Assembly: GCA_963971535.1 (NCBI GenBank) | Contig: OZ020592.1 | Coordinates: 59,345,060-59,409,059 of the forward strand | From: Notolepis coatsorum | Lineage: Eukaryota; Chordata; Actinopteri; Aulopiformes; Paralepididae | Direction of reading: 5' to 3' | DNA: 64,000 nt | Shown here: piece by piece, positions 12,128-23,012 of the stretch | Layout of the letters: the number at the start of each line of letters is the position of its first letter | Numbering within the stretch: the stretch's first letter is position 1 | Position numbers and translations under genes: made by a program | Notes under the pieces: generated by a model | Told to the model about the DNA's origin: nothing | The model's input: the letters and a program-made list of their open reading frames with translations, nothing else | Databases searched by the model: none

Positions 12128-12360
12128 AAAGACCTGATTATGAGAAGAAAAAAATTACGATGCATGGAATATTGTTGAGGCACACTAGTTACAACTATAT
12201 TTCAAACAGGCACTCCATGTCAAAAAGGTTGCTGACCCCTGCTCTAGACTCTCCGATGGTGACGACATTATCCTTTCTTTCTCCCGTAAATTTGTGAGAG
12301 AGGGAGAAACAAAAGATAACACCAACACAGCTCCTATAACTAACTAATTACTTTAAAGCA

Positions 12361-12540
12361 CTAAACTTGAAGCGGTGCTATACACGGACTTCACGTGGTG
12401 AAAGTAGGGAAGGAGCTGGTAGTATGGCCATGGCCCCGCTTATGTATGAGCGGATGTGGGCGTGGCCAGGCAGGTGAGGAGCGTGCATGTGGTTGAAAGT
12501 TTTCATGATAGCATATGATTAAAGGGACAGTTCCAATAGA
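12361..12540. repeat. Deleted, inverted fragment of the 633-1626 MITE family
   Basis: Read on the - strand it joins the piece around 664-708 of the first MITE to the piece around 1440-1540, with the middle missing. Shared landmarks are GGAACTGTCCCTTTAATCAT and GCGGGGCCATGGCCATACTA. The terminal inverted repeats are absent, so it is a remnant. Confidence 0.65.
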
Positions 12541-12566
12541 GCAGAACGCAAAGCTATACGAAAAAT

Positions 12567-12682
12567 AACAGTAACTTTCTAGGTAGCTTAGCTTCAAACA
12601 AGATCAGTGAAACAGTAACTTTCCAGGTAGCTTAGCTTCAAACAAGATCAGTGAAACAGTAACTTTCCAGGTAGCTTAGCTT
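12567..12682. repeat. 44-bp tandem repeat, about 2.6 copies
   Basis: AACAGTAACTTT recurs at 12567, 12611 and 12655. The unit is the same as at 532-632. At both places it adjoins pieces of the same MITE family. Confidence 0.8.
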
Positions 12683-13109
12683 AACAACTCCAGGGACTCC
12701 ATATTCCTCTGAGGACACTTCGTTTGTTCAGTTGTGAAAATGTACCATAGATTTCTTTTTTCACTTTGCACTTATTCACTCTGACTTTAAAATGTCTCCC
12801 CAACAAATTTTGCTTTTGTTGCTGGTTGATTCTCCTCAGCTTCTCTCTGGTACTATAAGAGAAGATTAATATAAAACCCTTTGTTTATCTTTAGATCAGA
12901 CATTTAAAAATAACTAAATTATCTAATCTAAATCAAACCCCTCTTAAAAACAAAACCCTGTTTAACCTAGCCATCTATAAAACATCATGCTAAAACTGTG
13001 AAACAAACTCCCCTAAAGAAAGAAATACATAGCAAACATGACTCAGTTATGCAATAGTGCTGCTGCTTTTTATTTGGTTAAAACAACAACTACAACAATG
13101 TTCATGACG

Positions 13110-13141
<32 letters not shown>

Positions 13142-13213
13142 TTTCTCCGGAGCTATGCTCGGACTCGGAGCATTTATTAACGTTACATTTTCAACAAGAT
13201 TGCTGCTATTTAA
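12683..13213. other. Unassigned sequence with a GA microsatellite
   Basis: I see no gene here. A GA-rich run lies at 13109-13141. Confidence 0.4.
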
Positions 13214-13790
13214 ACACTTCATGGAAACGGGGTAACGTTATGTCGAGTTCATACGTGTACTAGTGTAGTTAGTATGAACTCAACTTAACGTTACTCCGTT
13301 TCCATGAAGTAATTATAAAGGTGGCCAGCTAGCTAGCATAAGCTAACGTTAGCTAATAGCTGTATCGTTGGCACTGCTCTGTAACAACGCTTGCAAATGG
13401 GCATCTTTAGCTTTTCCCGAAACGGGGTAACGTTATGTCGAGTTCATACGTGTACTAGTGTAGTTAGTATGAACTCGACTTAACGTTACTCCGTTTCCAT
13501 GAAGTAATTATAAAGGTGGCCAGCTAGCTAGCATAAGCTAACGTTAGCTAATAGCTGTATCGTTGGCACTGCTCTGTAACAACGCTTGCAAATGGGCATA
13601 TTTAGCTTTTCCCGAAACGGGGTAACGTTATGTCGAGTTCATACGTGTACTAGTGTAGTTAGTATGAACTCGACTTAACGTTACTCCGTTTCCATGAAGT
13701 AATTATAAAGGTGGCCAGCTAGCTAGCATAAGCTAACGTTAGCTAATAGCTGTATCGTTGGCACTGCTCTGTAACAACGCTTTAGCTTTT
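13214..13790. repeat. Three tandem copies of a palindrome-bearing unit, about 196 bp each
   Basis: GAAACGGGGTAACGTTATG starts near 13221, 13419 and 13614, giving a period of 195-198 bp. The first unit holds a 96-bp hairpin (13214-13309) with 38-base arms, three mismatches by eye, and a loop of about 20 bases. The next two units keep most of the hairpin. Each unit also carries AGCTAACGTTAGCT, itself a palindrome. A foldback element that was later tandemly amplified would explain this. Confidence 0.8.
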
Positions 13791-14150
13791 CCTTCGTCGT
13801 TTACTTCAAACCCGAAGTACTTCCAAACAGCACTTCTGCTGTTTTCTTTATCCACAAGCACAAGTTTGCCATCTTCAGCTAAAATGTTTGTTTACAAACT
13901 GAAGACGGCTCTGTGAAGGGGAGGGCTGGAGGAGGCGGAGGGGCAAGCGTGCTCTGAACAGCGTGTCAACAACTTGCGGTAGAACACTGCGAGCAAGCCA
14001 GCTGGTATCGATACTGCAGAAAGTATTGATATTTTGGGAAATGAGTATCGAAACCGTTTTAAATATTCAGTATCGATATTTCGATATTTTTGACAACACT
14101 ACTCCCAAGTCGTGAAAATTGTGATTGCAGTCGAGCTCAAGTTCTTCTTA
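13791..14150. other. Unassigned sequence ending in a possible hAT terminus
   Basis: The stretch at 14008-14102, with repeated TATCGATA and ending TTTTTGACAACACTA, resembles the end of known fish hAT elements. I did not find its partner end. No coding sequence is seen. Confidence 0.3.
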
Positions 14151-14165
14151 AGAACTGAAAAATAT

Positions 14166-14353
14166 GGGCGCCCCAGTGGCGAACCACATAGCGCGCTTAG
14201 CCGTGACACGGCCGACCCGGGTTCGATTCCCGAACCCGTCGTTATTTGCCGAATGTCTTCCCCCCACTCTGTCTCCCATTCCTCCTCTATCTCTCTCTAC
14301 TGGACTGCCCAGTAGAAATAAAGCGATAAAAACGCCAAAAAATAAATCTTTAA
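14166..14353 (+). mobile_element. Short tRNA-derived SINE with 15-bp target duplication
   Basis: The head has an A-box-like AGTGGCGAACC and a B-box-like GGTTCGATTCCC. The tail ends in an A-rich region. The perfect 15-bp duplication AGAACTGAAAAATAT lies at 14151-14165 and 14354-14368. It resembles the SINE at 709-957 in size and in the phrase TGTCTTCCCCCCA. Confidence 0.85.
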
Positions 14354-14368
14354 AGAACTGAAAAATAT

Positions 14369-15221
14369 ATACGTGAATACCTGGTATATGAAACATATAC
14401 CTGAAAGGGTCAATGTCATGTACAAAGGTCTAAGGACCACACAGAATAATAACTGGAGCCGGCTGCACATGAACAAAAAACAGCCTCTCTCAGTAAATGC
14501 GTTTAAAGCAGTGTCCCAGGTAGGTAAGAAAGCCACAACACAAGATGTTTTCCAAATAGTAAATTATATATTTATGGTGATAGGGATTGAAACCTCCACC
14601 ATAATGCACATGGGAAAAAGGTAGGGGAGAACAAACAAGACATACATATATACAAACAAACACTTAGTAAATAATATAAATGTAACTGTGCCAGTCATGG
14701 GACACAAAGAGAAAACCACACGGTATCATTCCACAGCTACAGCTAGGCGAGAAGGCAACCTCCTCACTTCACTCTGGAACGTGGCAGTGATTCAAATGAG
14801 GCGCCCCGTGTGTGTGTCATCTTCCAGACTATAACCACTCATTCCATTGGCTGCCCACAGGTGCACCAAGCAGGTGCAATCAGCTCAATCAGGGGGATGA
14901 GTGGTATCTGGGGAAGGGAGAAAGAAAAACAGAATTAGAAGATGACACATCACACAAACAAAAATAACACAACCCATACTAATTATACTAACCTGATGTT
15001 CACATGGTCTTCCAAATACAGTAACAATGATAATGACCAACCCACGTACGTCACAGTCAAGTACCAAGTACCAACTACCAAGTAATAACCAAGTAATACA
15101 ACCTGACATTGCAGTCTTTTCTTTAGTCATTTTTGTTTAGTTCTTTAAATCTCAGCTGTGTTCTACCCTTTTCTCATTCATTTGTGGCATTTGCCATAAT
15201 TCACACGGTGGCCATTTTGCT
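14369..15221. other. Unassigned sequence upstream of the WWE exons
   Basis: No exon with a recognisable protein family was found, although the missing first half of the WWE domain should lie upstream of 15386. The region contains ordinary AT-rich sequence and direct repeats such as AAGTACCAAGTACCAA near 15058. Confidence 0.4.
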
Positions 15222-15292
15222 CTTATGTCATGCTCAGGTTGTGATTCCTTTCCATCCCCAGGAAAGGAATCCCATCCTGAGCATGACATAAG
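15222..15292. repeat. 71-bp palindrome
   Basis: CTTATGTCATGCTCAGG at 15222-15238 is the reverse complement of CCTGAGCATGACATAAG at 15276-15292. The inner part, ATTCCTTTCC and GGAAAGGAAT, pairs too. The RNA would fold into a long hairpin. It lies about 95 bases upstream of the first WWE exon. Confidence 0.75.
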
Positions 15293-15385
15293 ACCAAAAT
15301 GACTTACTGTACTATAGAGGGCATGCAAAAAAGCTACCGTATGCTGCTGATGACGAAGAGTTCCATTTCTCTCTCTCTGCTGCAG

Positions 15386-15501
15386 GGAAAGACCCACTGT
15401 AGCGTTTCCAGTCTGGACATTGAGAACCAGTACCAACAGAACCCAAGTGGCACCGTGTCGTTCACTACGAAGAGCTTTAACTATGAGCTGGACTTCTCAG
15501 G
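15386..15501 (+). CDS. WWE-domain protein, penultimate exon
   Basis: WWE domains bind the iso-ADP-ribose part of poly(ADP-ribose) and occur in PARPs and ubiquitin ligases. This 116-base exon follows a pyrimidine-rich acceptor ending CTGCAG and ends with a GTGAGC donor. Read in phase 0 it gives GKTHCSVSSLDIENQY, a PSGTVSF turn and FNYELDFS, which fits the second half of a WWE fold ending in the Y-x-x-D-F strand. It joins in phase to the exon at 15864. The first half of the domain, with the two Trp residues, was not found. The parent gene (PARP-like or other) cannot be named. It could be an isolated remnant. Confidence 0.6.
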
Positions 15502-15863
15502 TGAGCAACAACATTCACCTTGAAATACGCCGAGTTCAGAAACATTTTCGAAAAATGTATTATAATGAATTGGAAATGACAAATAATGAGCCAAGCGTAA
15601 CCCCCGTCGCTGGTCCCCGGCTGTGTTTGTAGCTGTGCTTCATATGAAACATAGCTACATTAACAGCTTGGTAGACCAGCAAAATGTACAGGTTAAGCAC
15701 CTCATTCTTTTTCACAGACTTCATTCACACATGGAGTCTGTACCATTATGAATAGAGGCTATAGACCATTACCATGACTTATTTTACAGCAAGGGTCACA
15801 TGACTTATGCTGAAATCATGTAAGACCCAAGCTGCATACTGACGTTATGTCTTCTTCCCCCAG
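15502..15863 (+). other. Intron between the two WWE exons
   Basis: A 362-base intron with GTGAGC donor and CCCCCAG acceptor. No repeat is recognised inside it. Confidence 0.55.
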
Positions 15864-15922
15864 CCATGACTCAGAGGAACCTAACCACCAACACCACCAG
15901 AAAAGTACAGCGCCTCAGTTAA
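15864..15922 (+). CDS. WWE-domain protein, last coding exon with stop
   Basis: The exon follows a strong acceptor (TTCTTCCCCCAG). Joined to the previous exon (G plus CC gives Ala) it reads AMTQRNLTTNTTRKVQRLS and then TAA at 15920. The pattern D-F-x-x-M-x-Q-x-N ... T-x-R-x-V-x-R is the usual C-terminal signature of WWE domains. The protein therefore ends just after the domain. No AATAAA polyadenylation signal is seen in the next 100 bases. Confidence 0.6.
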
Positions 15923-16562
15923 TGGTCATCAATGAACGATTGAATCTCTTATTTTAGGTTAGGGAGGGATGTGAAGTCTTCCCTGAGGTTGAGGTTGAGG
16001 TAGGGGTGGACGGTATAAACGGTATACGGTATAAACGGTATGAATTTGCGCTACGGTATGGATTTTGACTATACCTTGTGACCGGTAGAGCAACTCTAAA
16101 GTAACCACAGTGTGGAGGGAGGGGGCTGCTAGGAGTGGAGCTAACGTTAGCGTGCTTAGGCAGGGCTCTACAGTGTGACTATTTCACTCGCATTTGCCCC
16201 TAAACATAGATATGTGCGAACTGGAAAAATTATTTTGGAGCACAGAGGCACAGAGCGGACCTTCAATTCTAGAAGCGAACTAGCTCTTCAGCCCTGCATT
16301 GCACACGTCTTCTCTCGCGAGTCGCGCAGTTTCTATGTGTAATTTAAACTCTGCGACGGATCCAATCGTCTAACATGCTTTGTATCTTCGCCATTCTGGA
16401 ATGACCACGTCGCGCTAAAACCTTATGTAATGTTAACTGTTGATGTAGCCTCAGAAATCTAACGTTAGCTCCACTCCTAGCAGCCTGTTGATGTAGCCTC
16501 AGCAAGCCAACGTTAGCTCCACTCTAGCAGCCCCCTCCCTCCCTCCCTCTCACTCTGTCTCC

Positions 16563-16566
16563 CCCA

Positions 16567-16604
<38 letters not shown>

Positions 16605-17044
16605 CCCCCCTCCCCTAACAATCCTGATTCGATTCTTGAACCTATTTCATTAAAAAGGAAGATATTGATTGACATTAGCTATAGTATAGCTCAGCAGCTG
16701 TAACAGAATAATTTTTGATTATTTACGTTTTAAGTTAAACTACAAAAAAAGCCAGCGGTGGACCGACATAACAAATGCTGTCACTGTTTACTTGTGTAAG
16801 GACATGGTTCCTTCTCTCTCTCTCTCTCTCTCCCTCCTAACAATCCTGATTTGATTCTTGAACCTATTTCATTAAAAAGGAAGATATTGATGGACATTAG
16901 CTATAGTATAGCTCAGCAGCTGTAACAGAATAATTTTATTATTTTTGATTATTTACGTTTTAAGTTAAACGACAAAAAAAGCCAGTGGTGGACCGACATA
17001 ACAAACGCTGTCACTGTTTACTTGTGTAAGGACATGGTTCCTTT
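16563..17044. repeat. TC microsatellite plus about 222-bp tandem duplication
   Basis: CTAACAATCCTGAT occurs at 16615 and 16837, and the roughly 200 bases after each are nearly identical, each preceded by a TC run. The second copy has a small insertion near 16935. It lies inside the hAT element. Confidence 0.8.
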
Positions 17045-17192
17045 TCAAACTGCTTTAAAGACATGGTCAAAGCACTGGATCCAAGATATGCGTTACCTGC
17101 CTGCAGACACTTGAGAAAAAGTTTTGCATTTTTCTATTTTGCACAATAAATGTTCTTAAAATACCTCTGTACTATGTGAAAAATGTCCTAGT

Positions 17193-17439
17193 ACCGTAAT
17201 TGCCGGACTATAACCCGCACCTGAATATAAGCCGCACCAGCTAGATATAGAATGAAAAATAAATGTGTACATATACAAGCCGCACCTGACTATAAGCCGC
17301 AGGTGTCCACTAGACACCTGCGAGAGCGCCCCTGGTGGCCGTTCGCTGTAAAAATCCATAGATTAGCCGCATCGTTGTATAAGCCGCAGGGTTCAAAACA
17401 TGGGTAAAAAGGTGCAGCTTATAGTCTGGCAATTACGGT
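17193..17439. mobile_element. MITE with 21-bp inverted ends beside TA
   Basis: ACCGTAATTGCCGGACTATA at the left and its near-complement TATAGTCTGGCAATTACGGT at the right bound a 247-bp element. GCCGCA phrases repeat within it. TA dinucleotides at the borders suggest a Tc1/mariner-type origin, but the exact ends are uncertain by one base. Confidence 0.65.
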
Positions 17440-17486
17440 TATACAAGAGTACATCAGAAGCATTTATATAGACATTTTAAGATACG

Positions 17487-18416
17487 TTAACACATCCTGC
17501 GCCAAAAACGTTGTACAACGTGATTCAAGTTAATTCTAATTCTGCCATTCCACGGCGTACAACGTTATTGAGATCATATTTCATTTTTTCACCATGGTAT
17601 TCATTATTCCCTCACGGAGCCTGGTCTGATACAGTGGGAGCCTGCACAACTCTGCAACGCTTCAATACTGCCACCTGGTGGATGATCGGCGAGTTGCAAC
17701 CGGAAATGGATCTCTGGAGATCTCCGTGCATCTGGCAAATGCGTCCGCCACTCACATATTGTTGCGGGACTCTAGACAGACGTCCGTGTGTAGCGATCGC
17801 TGCCATAACGCAATAATCTATATGATTTGGGCGTTTATTATGATTATACAAACCGGAAAAGGATCTAGGAGATCACCGTCAAATAAGTGGGATATTTGTC
17901 CTCCAGTCTCATCGGCGAACGGTAAGAGGACGCTGATGTCATTTTCAGCGCGTTTGTTTATTATTATTCACCCATACTACATAAAGCATTTACTGACGAT
18001 CACGGAATTATAAACGACCCCCCCCCGTTCATTCGCGCATGATAAGTCATAACGTTTAGGATCATGTACAGTTGAAATTTTTAATATAGCGTGTATCGCC
18101 AACAAACGGCAGTTGATAATCTATATATGCGTTTATGCCTATAACTAGCGTTCTAGGAATTACTGCAGAAAACGATAAAAACATATTTATATTCTAGACG
18201 TATTTTCGTATGAATCTATGAATCTATGAATGAAAAAGTAAAACGTTCCTACATCCTGAACGATAGATAATCGATGTTGAATGGGCCATAGTAATGTCAA
18301 TTTAGCAATACAATTTAAAAAGTTATAGCCCTGCAAAGAAGGTAAACATCTCCATAGGCTTAGACTGGTGGCAGTGATCATACATTGATGGATATAAGCG
18401 TGGCAGTTAATGTATA
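17487..18416. mobile_element. Non-autonomous TTAA element, copy A (inverted)
   Basis: The left end starts TTAACACATCCTGCGCC, which matches the reverse complement of the right end of copy B. Its right end, GTGGCAGTTAATG, matches the start of copy B. The TTAA at the right edge appears mutated. It is nested in the hAT element at 16001-18492. Confidence 0.7.
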
Positions 18417-18500
18417 CCGTGATATATACCGTTACCGTTTATGCTTCAAATTATACCGTGATATAAATTTTAGACCATACCGTCCAGCCCTAGGTTGAGG

Positions 18501-19403
18501 TTAAGGTTAGGGTTAAGGTACAACATCTTGCCTCGCTACCAGGGGCGGAGGTGACATATTTGACTGCACCCAAATATATATATTTTTTTAAAAAATTTTG
18601 CACCCCCTCTATATCTGCAACCAATATTTTGACATAATAAAAAAATTCAAAAAAATTTATAAAGTATCTTATAATTGTTTTGGGGGGGAGCACAGTGGTG
18701 AATCTTGCCTAGGGCGCCAAATGTGCTGGGTCCGGTCCTGGCTCTGTGCATAATTGTAGTCTTTAAATTACAATATTCAACCTCTGGTGCAGGTTGTCTG
18801 TTTTGTGTACACAGATCCATTACTTGATGTAAAAATGCAAATACCAAGATAGAATAATAGCCTATACTCCAAATTCTACTTGAGTAAATGTTGAGAAGTA
18901 TTTGATATTGAATGTACTTAAGTATCAAAAGTAAAGGTACACATCTGTATGATGTTCTTGTATTTCATTGCTTTGGAACATTCAACCCTATGTCCATTGA
19001 CCTATAAAAGTTAAGTTAAAGTGATATGTGGTCCAGCTATGCTGGCTCTGATTGGTCCTCTTGAAGTTGGCAGGCTTCAATTTTGAAAGTACATTATCTT
19101 CATGAATCTTTTGCCATGTTTTCTACAAAGCAAAATATTTTTCTTTGAAGTAACACTAGTGGGTTCAGATAAATGTAGTGGAGTAAAAAGTACAATATTT
19201 CCTTTGAAATGTAGTGAAATAAAAGTACAAAGTTGATGATACTTTTACAGTACTTGAGCACTGATTCTATCTCAGAATTGAAGAAGCCAACACGTTCAGT
19301 GTCCAGTTCCCTTTGTGATGTTGCATTCAAATGTTCCGTTCTCAAAATTCTAATCTCACATGTGAGAGCTACACCGTGAAGATGGTTTCTGTGTAAACAG
19401 TTT
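18501..19403. other. Unassigned sequence
   Basis: No gene is visible. A short GGTTAAGGTTAGGGTTAAGG stretch near 18499-18518 is telomere-like but has only one exact unit. Confidence 0.4.
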
Positions 19404-19411
19404 GAGTAGAG

Positions 19412-20679
19412 CAGGGGTTCTCAATATTTATTTATACCACAACCCCATTTTATTTTGTCTTTTTTTTTTTTGCGACCCCACACTTAACACATTAACTGCC
19501 ACACTTATATCCATCAATGTATGATCACTGCCACCAGTCTAAGCCTATGGAGATGTTTACCTTCTTTGCAGAGCTATAACTTTTTAAATTGTATTGCTAA
19601 ATTGACATTACTATGGCCCATTCAACATCGATTATCTATCGTTCAGGATGTGGGAACGTTATATTTTTTCATTCATACATTCATACGAAAATACCGTCTA
19701 GAATATAAATATGTTTTTATCGTTTTCTGCAGTAATTCCTAGAACGCTAGTTATAGGCCTAAACGCATAATATAGATTATCGATTGCAGTTTATTCGTGA
19801 TACACGCTATATTAAAAAATCCAACTGAATACGATCCTAAACGTTATGACTCATCATGCGTGGATGAACGGGGGGGGGTCGTTTATAAGTCCGTGATCGT
19901 CAGTAAATACTTTATGTAGTATGGGTTGATTTATTGATCAGTTGGTTTGTAAACAAAGAAATGTGCAATCGCCTTGAAAATGACGTCAGCGTCCTCTTAC
20001 CGTTAGCTGATGAGACTGGAGTAAAAAGATCCCACTTATTTGACGGCGATCGACTCGATCCATTTCCGGTTCGTATAATAATAATTAACACCCAAATCAT
20101 CTCGATTATTGAGTTATGGCAGCGATCCATATACACAATGTGTGTCTACAGTCCCGCAACAATATGTGAGTGCCGGACGCATTTCCCCGGTGCACCGAGA
20201 TCACAAGAGATCCATTTCCGGTTGCAACTCGCCGATCATCCACCAGGCGGCAGTATTGAAGCGTTGCAGAGTTGTGCAGGCTCCCACTGCATCAGACCAG
20301 GCTCTGTGAGGGAATTATGAATAACATGGCGAAAAAATTAAATATGATCTCAATAACGTTGTACGCCGTGGAATGGCAGAATTCGCATGAACTTGAAACA
20401 CGTCGTAAGCCGTTTCCGGCGGTGGATGTGTTAATGTGTCGTGTAATTTCAACATGGAATTAAGGAATATCAAAATAAAAGCACACGTTGTTGAACTTGA
20501 TCATGCATATTTATTAGAACATTTTATTACAGCACTATGTTATCAATACACATTTATAAAATGCGGCATATTTAGCCAAAATATGTTGCCAGAACATAAA
20601 AGAAAAAAGAAAAATAAATGTCACTGTCACCTACCCACAGCCCCACTTTGGGTCACGACCCGTAGTTTGAGAACCGCTG
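19412..20679. mobile_element. hAT element (Charlie-like ends) holding a TTAA element
   Basis: The left end CAGGGGTTCTCAATA and the right end TTTGAGAACCGCTG are inverted repeats of a common vertebrate hAT type, with GGTCACGACCC near the right end. The flanking octamers are GAGTAGAG (19404-19411) and TAGTAGAG (20680-20687), which match at 7 of 8 positions. Most of its inside is the TTAA element at 19484-20434, so it was originally about 320 bp. Confidence 0.8.
19484..20434. mobile_element. Non-autonomous TTAA element, copy B
   Basis: It starts TTAACACATTAACTGCC and ends GGTGGATGTGTTAA, with TTAA at both borders. There is no transposase frame. Internal sequence matches copies A and C. Confidence 0.75.
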
Positions 20680-20847
20680 TAGTAGAGTATGAGTAAACAA
20701 GTAGAAGTGGCTGATTATTCCACTAGGGGGTCCCTGAGAAAGAAAGCGCTATGGGCCTCCATGTCACTCAGGGGACCAAAATAACTAGCAGGGTCATGCT
20801 CTCCCAGGAAGAATGTTTAAAAAAAAACAGCTCTGGAATACTCTTTT

Positions 20848-21181
20848 CTATAGGGAGGTGTAGTCTGACGTCACTTTGGACCGTCTGCAAGGTCTACCCA
20901 TATAGGGATTTATCATTGGGAAAATGGATTATCGGCTATTGTAATAATTCTGCCTCACGAACAATTCAGCGATTTTTTTTTATGATTATTTGCGAATATT
21001 TTCATGTTGGGCTATAGATTGTGGATGAATACGCACAGAAAGGTACACCATGCAAATGTTCATGCTTTATTTGTTTTAAACGAGACGATTTAGAAATGGG
21101 CAGTGGGGAAATTAGTTGCAATTTTGCGAGGTGGACCGGCCGGAAACAGCAATGACGTATAACCACTACACCTCCCTATAG
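20848..21181. mobile_element. MITE with 17-bp perfect inverted ends
   Basis: CTATAGGGAGGTGTAGT at the left and ACTACACCTCCCTATAG at the right bound a 334-bp element. TGACGTCA-like motifs follow the left end and precede the right end. No frame is present. The target duplication may be TA or longer and is not resolved. Confidence 0.7.
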
Positions 21182-22825
21182 GGTCTTTTTTTATAGAGGA
21201 TATCTGACCAAATGAAACTCCTGCTTACATGGGCACATAATTCCAATAGAAATGAGTGAGATGATCTAACTAAACTGGGGCTCTCCAGGCCTGATGGTCT
21301 GGGGCCCTGGTGCATTTTCCCCGGTATGCCTGATCAGTAAACCAGGCCTGAGAAGTGGGCATCAACATCATTATTAAACACACAAAATTCAAAACATATA
21401 CGAATTAATCGTAAATTGATGTGCCTCTGGTCTTTAAGGTAACCCTGTATTATCAGAGTGTTATTGGGAGGTGCCTCTGATCAAATAGCAGCGTGGCGAG
21501 CATGAACAGCTGCACAGGCACCGTAGAACACTAACATGACATTTCACCACAGTTTGTTTTGCCTCATATCTCCCTCATCACAGTTTCGTCATGACTTGGG
21601 GAATTCCTAGTTCCTCCTCAGAGTGGTTCCTTTTGTTTATTTCTTTATGGGAACCAAGCGAGACCACAGCGCCGGTCATCTGTTTCCCCTGTTCATAGAA
21701 CCGCTTTGTGTTGCGTGTTTGTCTTTTGATCCAGAGAGGTCACCTCCCACTCTTTCCATCCTCTTTTGGAAATGACTGTGCATGGTTCAGAGAGAGAGCG
21801 AGCAAGAGAGAGAGAGAGAGTGAGACAGGGTGAAGGGGAGAGAATAAATAGAGAGAAAGAGGGAGAGAACACACATACACACACGCAGGTACGGTAAACC
21901 CCTTTTGGATGGTTCAGTGGGCATCTAGAGCTACTTCAACTTACTGTACTGCAAGTTGAGTTGTACTAGGAGCAAGGAGACGGAGGTTTTGAATTCAACA
22001 TGGATAGAATCAAGGCCTATAGCCAGAGGTAAATGTATCAATTGTTTACCAATTGTCTGATTAGTTTCATAGTTTTTAAATGCAGTTCAATTTAAATGTC
22101 TGCTGTACATTGTGATAATGTAAAATGTCTCTCTTCCTGTTTCTGTATGTAGCCTATGTCTGTCTGTCTCACTCACTGTCTAGCTGTCTAGAATATATCT
22201 ACAAATACTATTTAGATAAGAACTTTATCTGTTACAGTTTACTTTTTAATAGGGGACAAAAACAGTGGCTTCTGTGCAGTCAAAACCTGTTGGAGGTCCT
22301 TATTTCCCCTTATTTTTTTTAAATGTCATGTTAATAAACATGATTATTACACAAATTTTTTTTTGTATTTTTCAAGGAATGTCATTTTAATATCTGAATA
22401 TACCTGCTATTTTAATGTCTGAATATACCTGCATAGGATCCTTTTTACATACCTGTATACGATATACTATATACCTGTATGACATACATAATGTACATAA
22501 TACTATAACACTGTATATACATCTGATCATTATTTCTCAGTAGTACTCGTTTAAATATACTCCAGTTTAATCACTTGTACATTGTATATTGCTATTGCAC
22601 TTTACTGTTACATTTGCACTCTGGTTAGATGCCAACTTCTTTTCGTTGTGCTGTAGGCCTGCTTGTGCCGTATGATGCCAATACATTTGAATTTAATATG
22701 GGGCGACCCCACGCCTACCCTAAGCCCTTTTAAGGTGAACAAGCATGCTGTTGCTACCGAAGAGACCTCCCTGGGAATGGAAATGTGATGTTCCCAGTGG
22801 TGCCTAAGGCTGGCGCAACACTGCT
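21182..22825. other. Unassigned sequence with GA microsatellite
   Basis: A GA-rich run lies at 21789-21870. The stretch 22590-22700 resembles the 3' end of a LINE but is too short to assign. At 21999 an ATG followed by nine sense codons runs into a GTAAAT donor-like site; it was not accepted as an exon. Confidence 0.35.
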
Positions 22826-22915
22826 GGGCAACGTTATAGGGCAATGTGCTTAACGTGATAGGGCAACGTGCTTAACGTGATAGGGCAATGTGCTTAACGT
22901 GATAGGGCAATGTGC
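22826..22915. repeat. 22-bp tandem repeat, about four copies
   Basis: GTGCTTAACGTGATAGGGCA repeats with a 22-bp period and one or two changes per unit. Confidence 0.8.
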
Positions 22916-23012
22916 TTGCCAACATGGAAATGAAGAGTAACAGGTAAGATTACTGTATACAATAGAATTCTGGGCAACGAGGTTTCCATACAATCCATTG
23001 TGTGAACATCTG

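Larger units (their letters stand above)
3503..12241. mobile_element. hAT element, heavily invaded, with 8-bp target duplication
   Basis: The left end reads CAGGGGTAGGCAACC and the right end GGTTGCTGACCCCTG, imperfect inverted repeats of the hAT type. The 8-bp duplication CTCTAGAC lies at 3495-3502 and 12242-12249. Nested inside are a 6.35-kb L1 (4440-10792) and a 960-bp TTAA element (11168-12127). What remains of the hAT element is roughly 1.4 kb with no recognisable transposase, so it was probably non-autonomous. Confidence 0.85.
16001..18492. mobile_element. hAT element with perfect 8-bp target duplication
   Basis: The ends read TAGGGGTGGACGGTATA and TACCGTCCAGCCCTA, imperfect inverted repeats. 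GGTTGAGG is duplicated at 15993-16000 and 18493-18500. Inside are an internal tandem duplication (16563-17044), a TA-flanked MITE (17193-17439) and a TTAA element (17487-18416). Near 17062 a short stretch can be read as MVKALDPRYALP, reminiscent of hAT transposases, but no intact frame remains. Confidence 0.85.

Noticed and set aside
22000..22031. ATG with nine codons ending at a GTAAAT donor
   Set aside because: Too short, no conserved peptide and no matching downstream exon.
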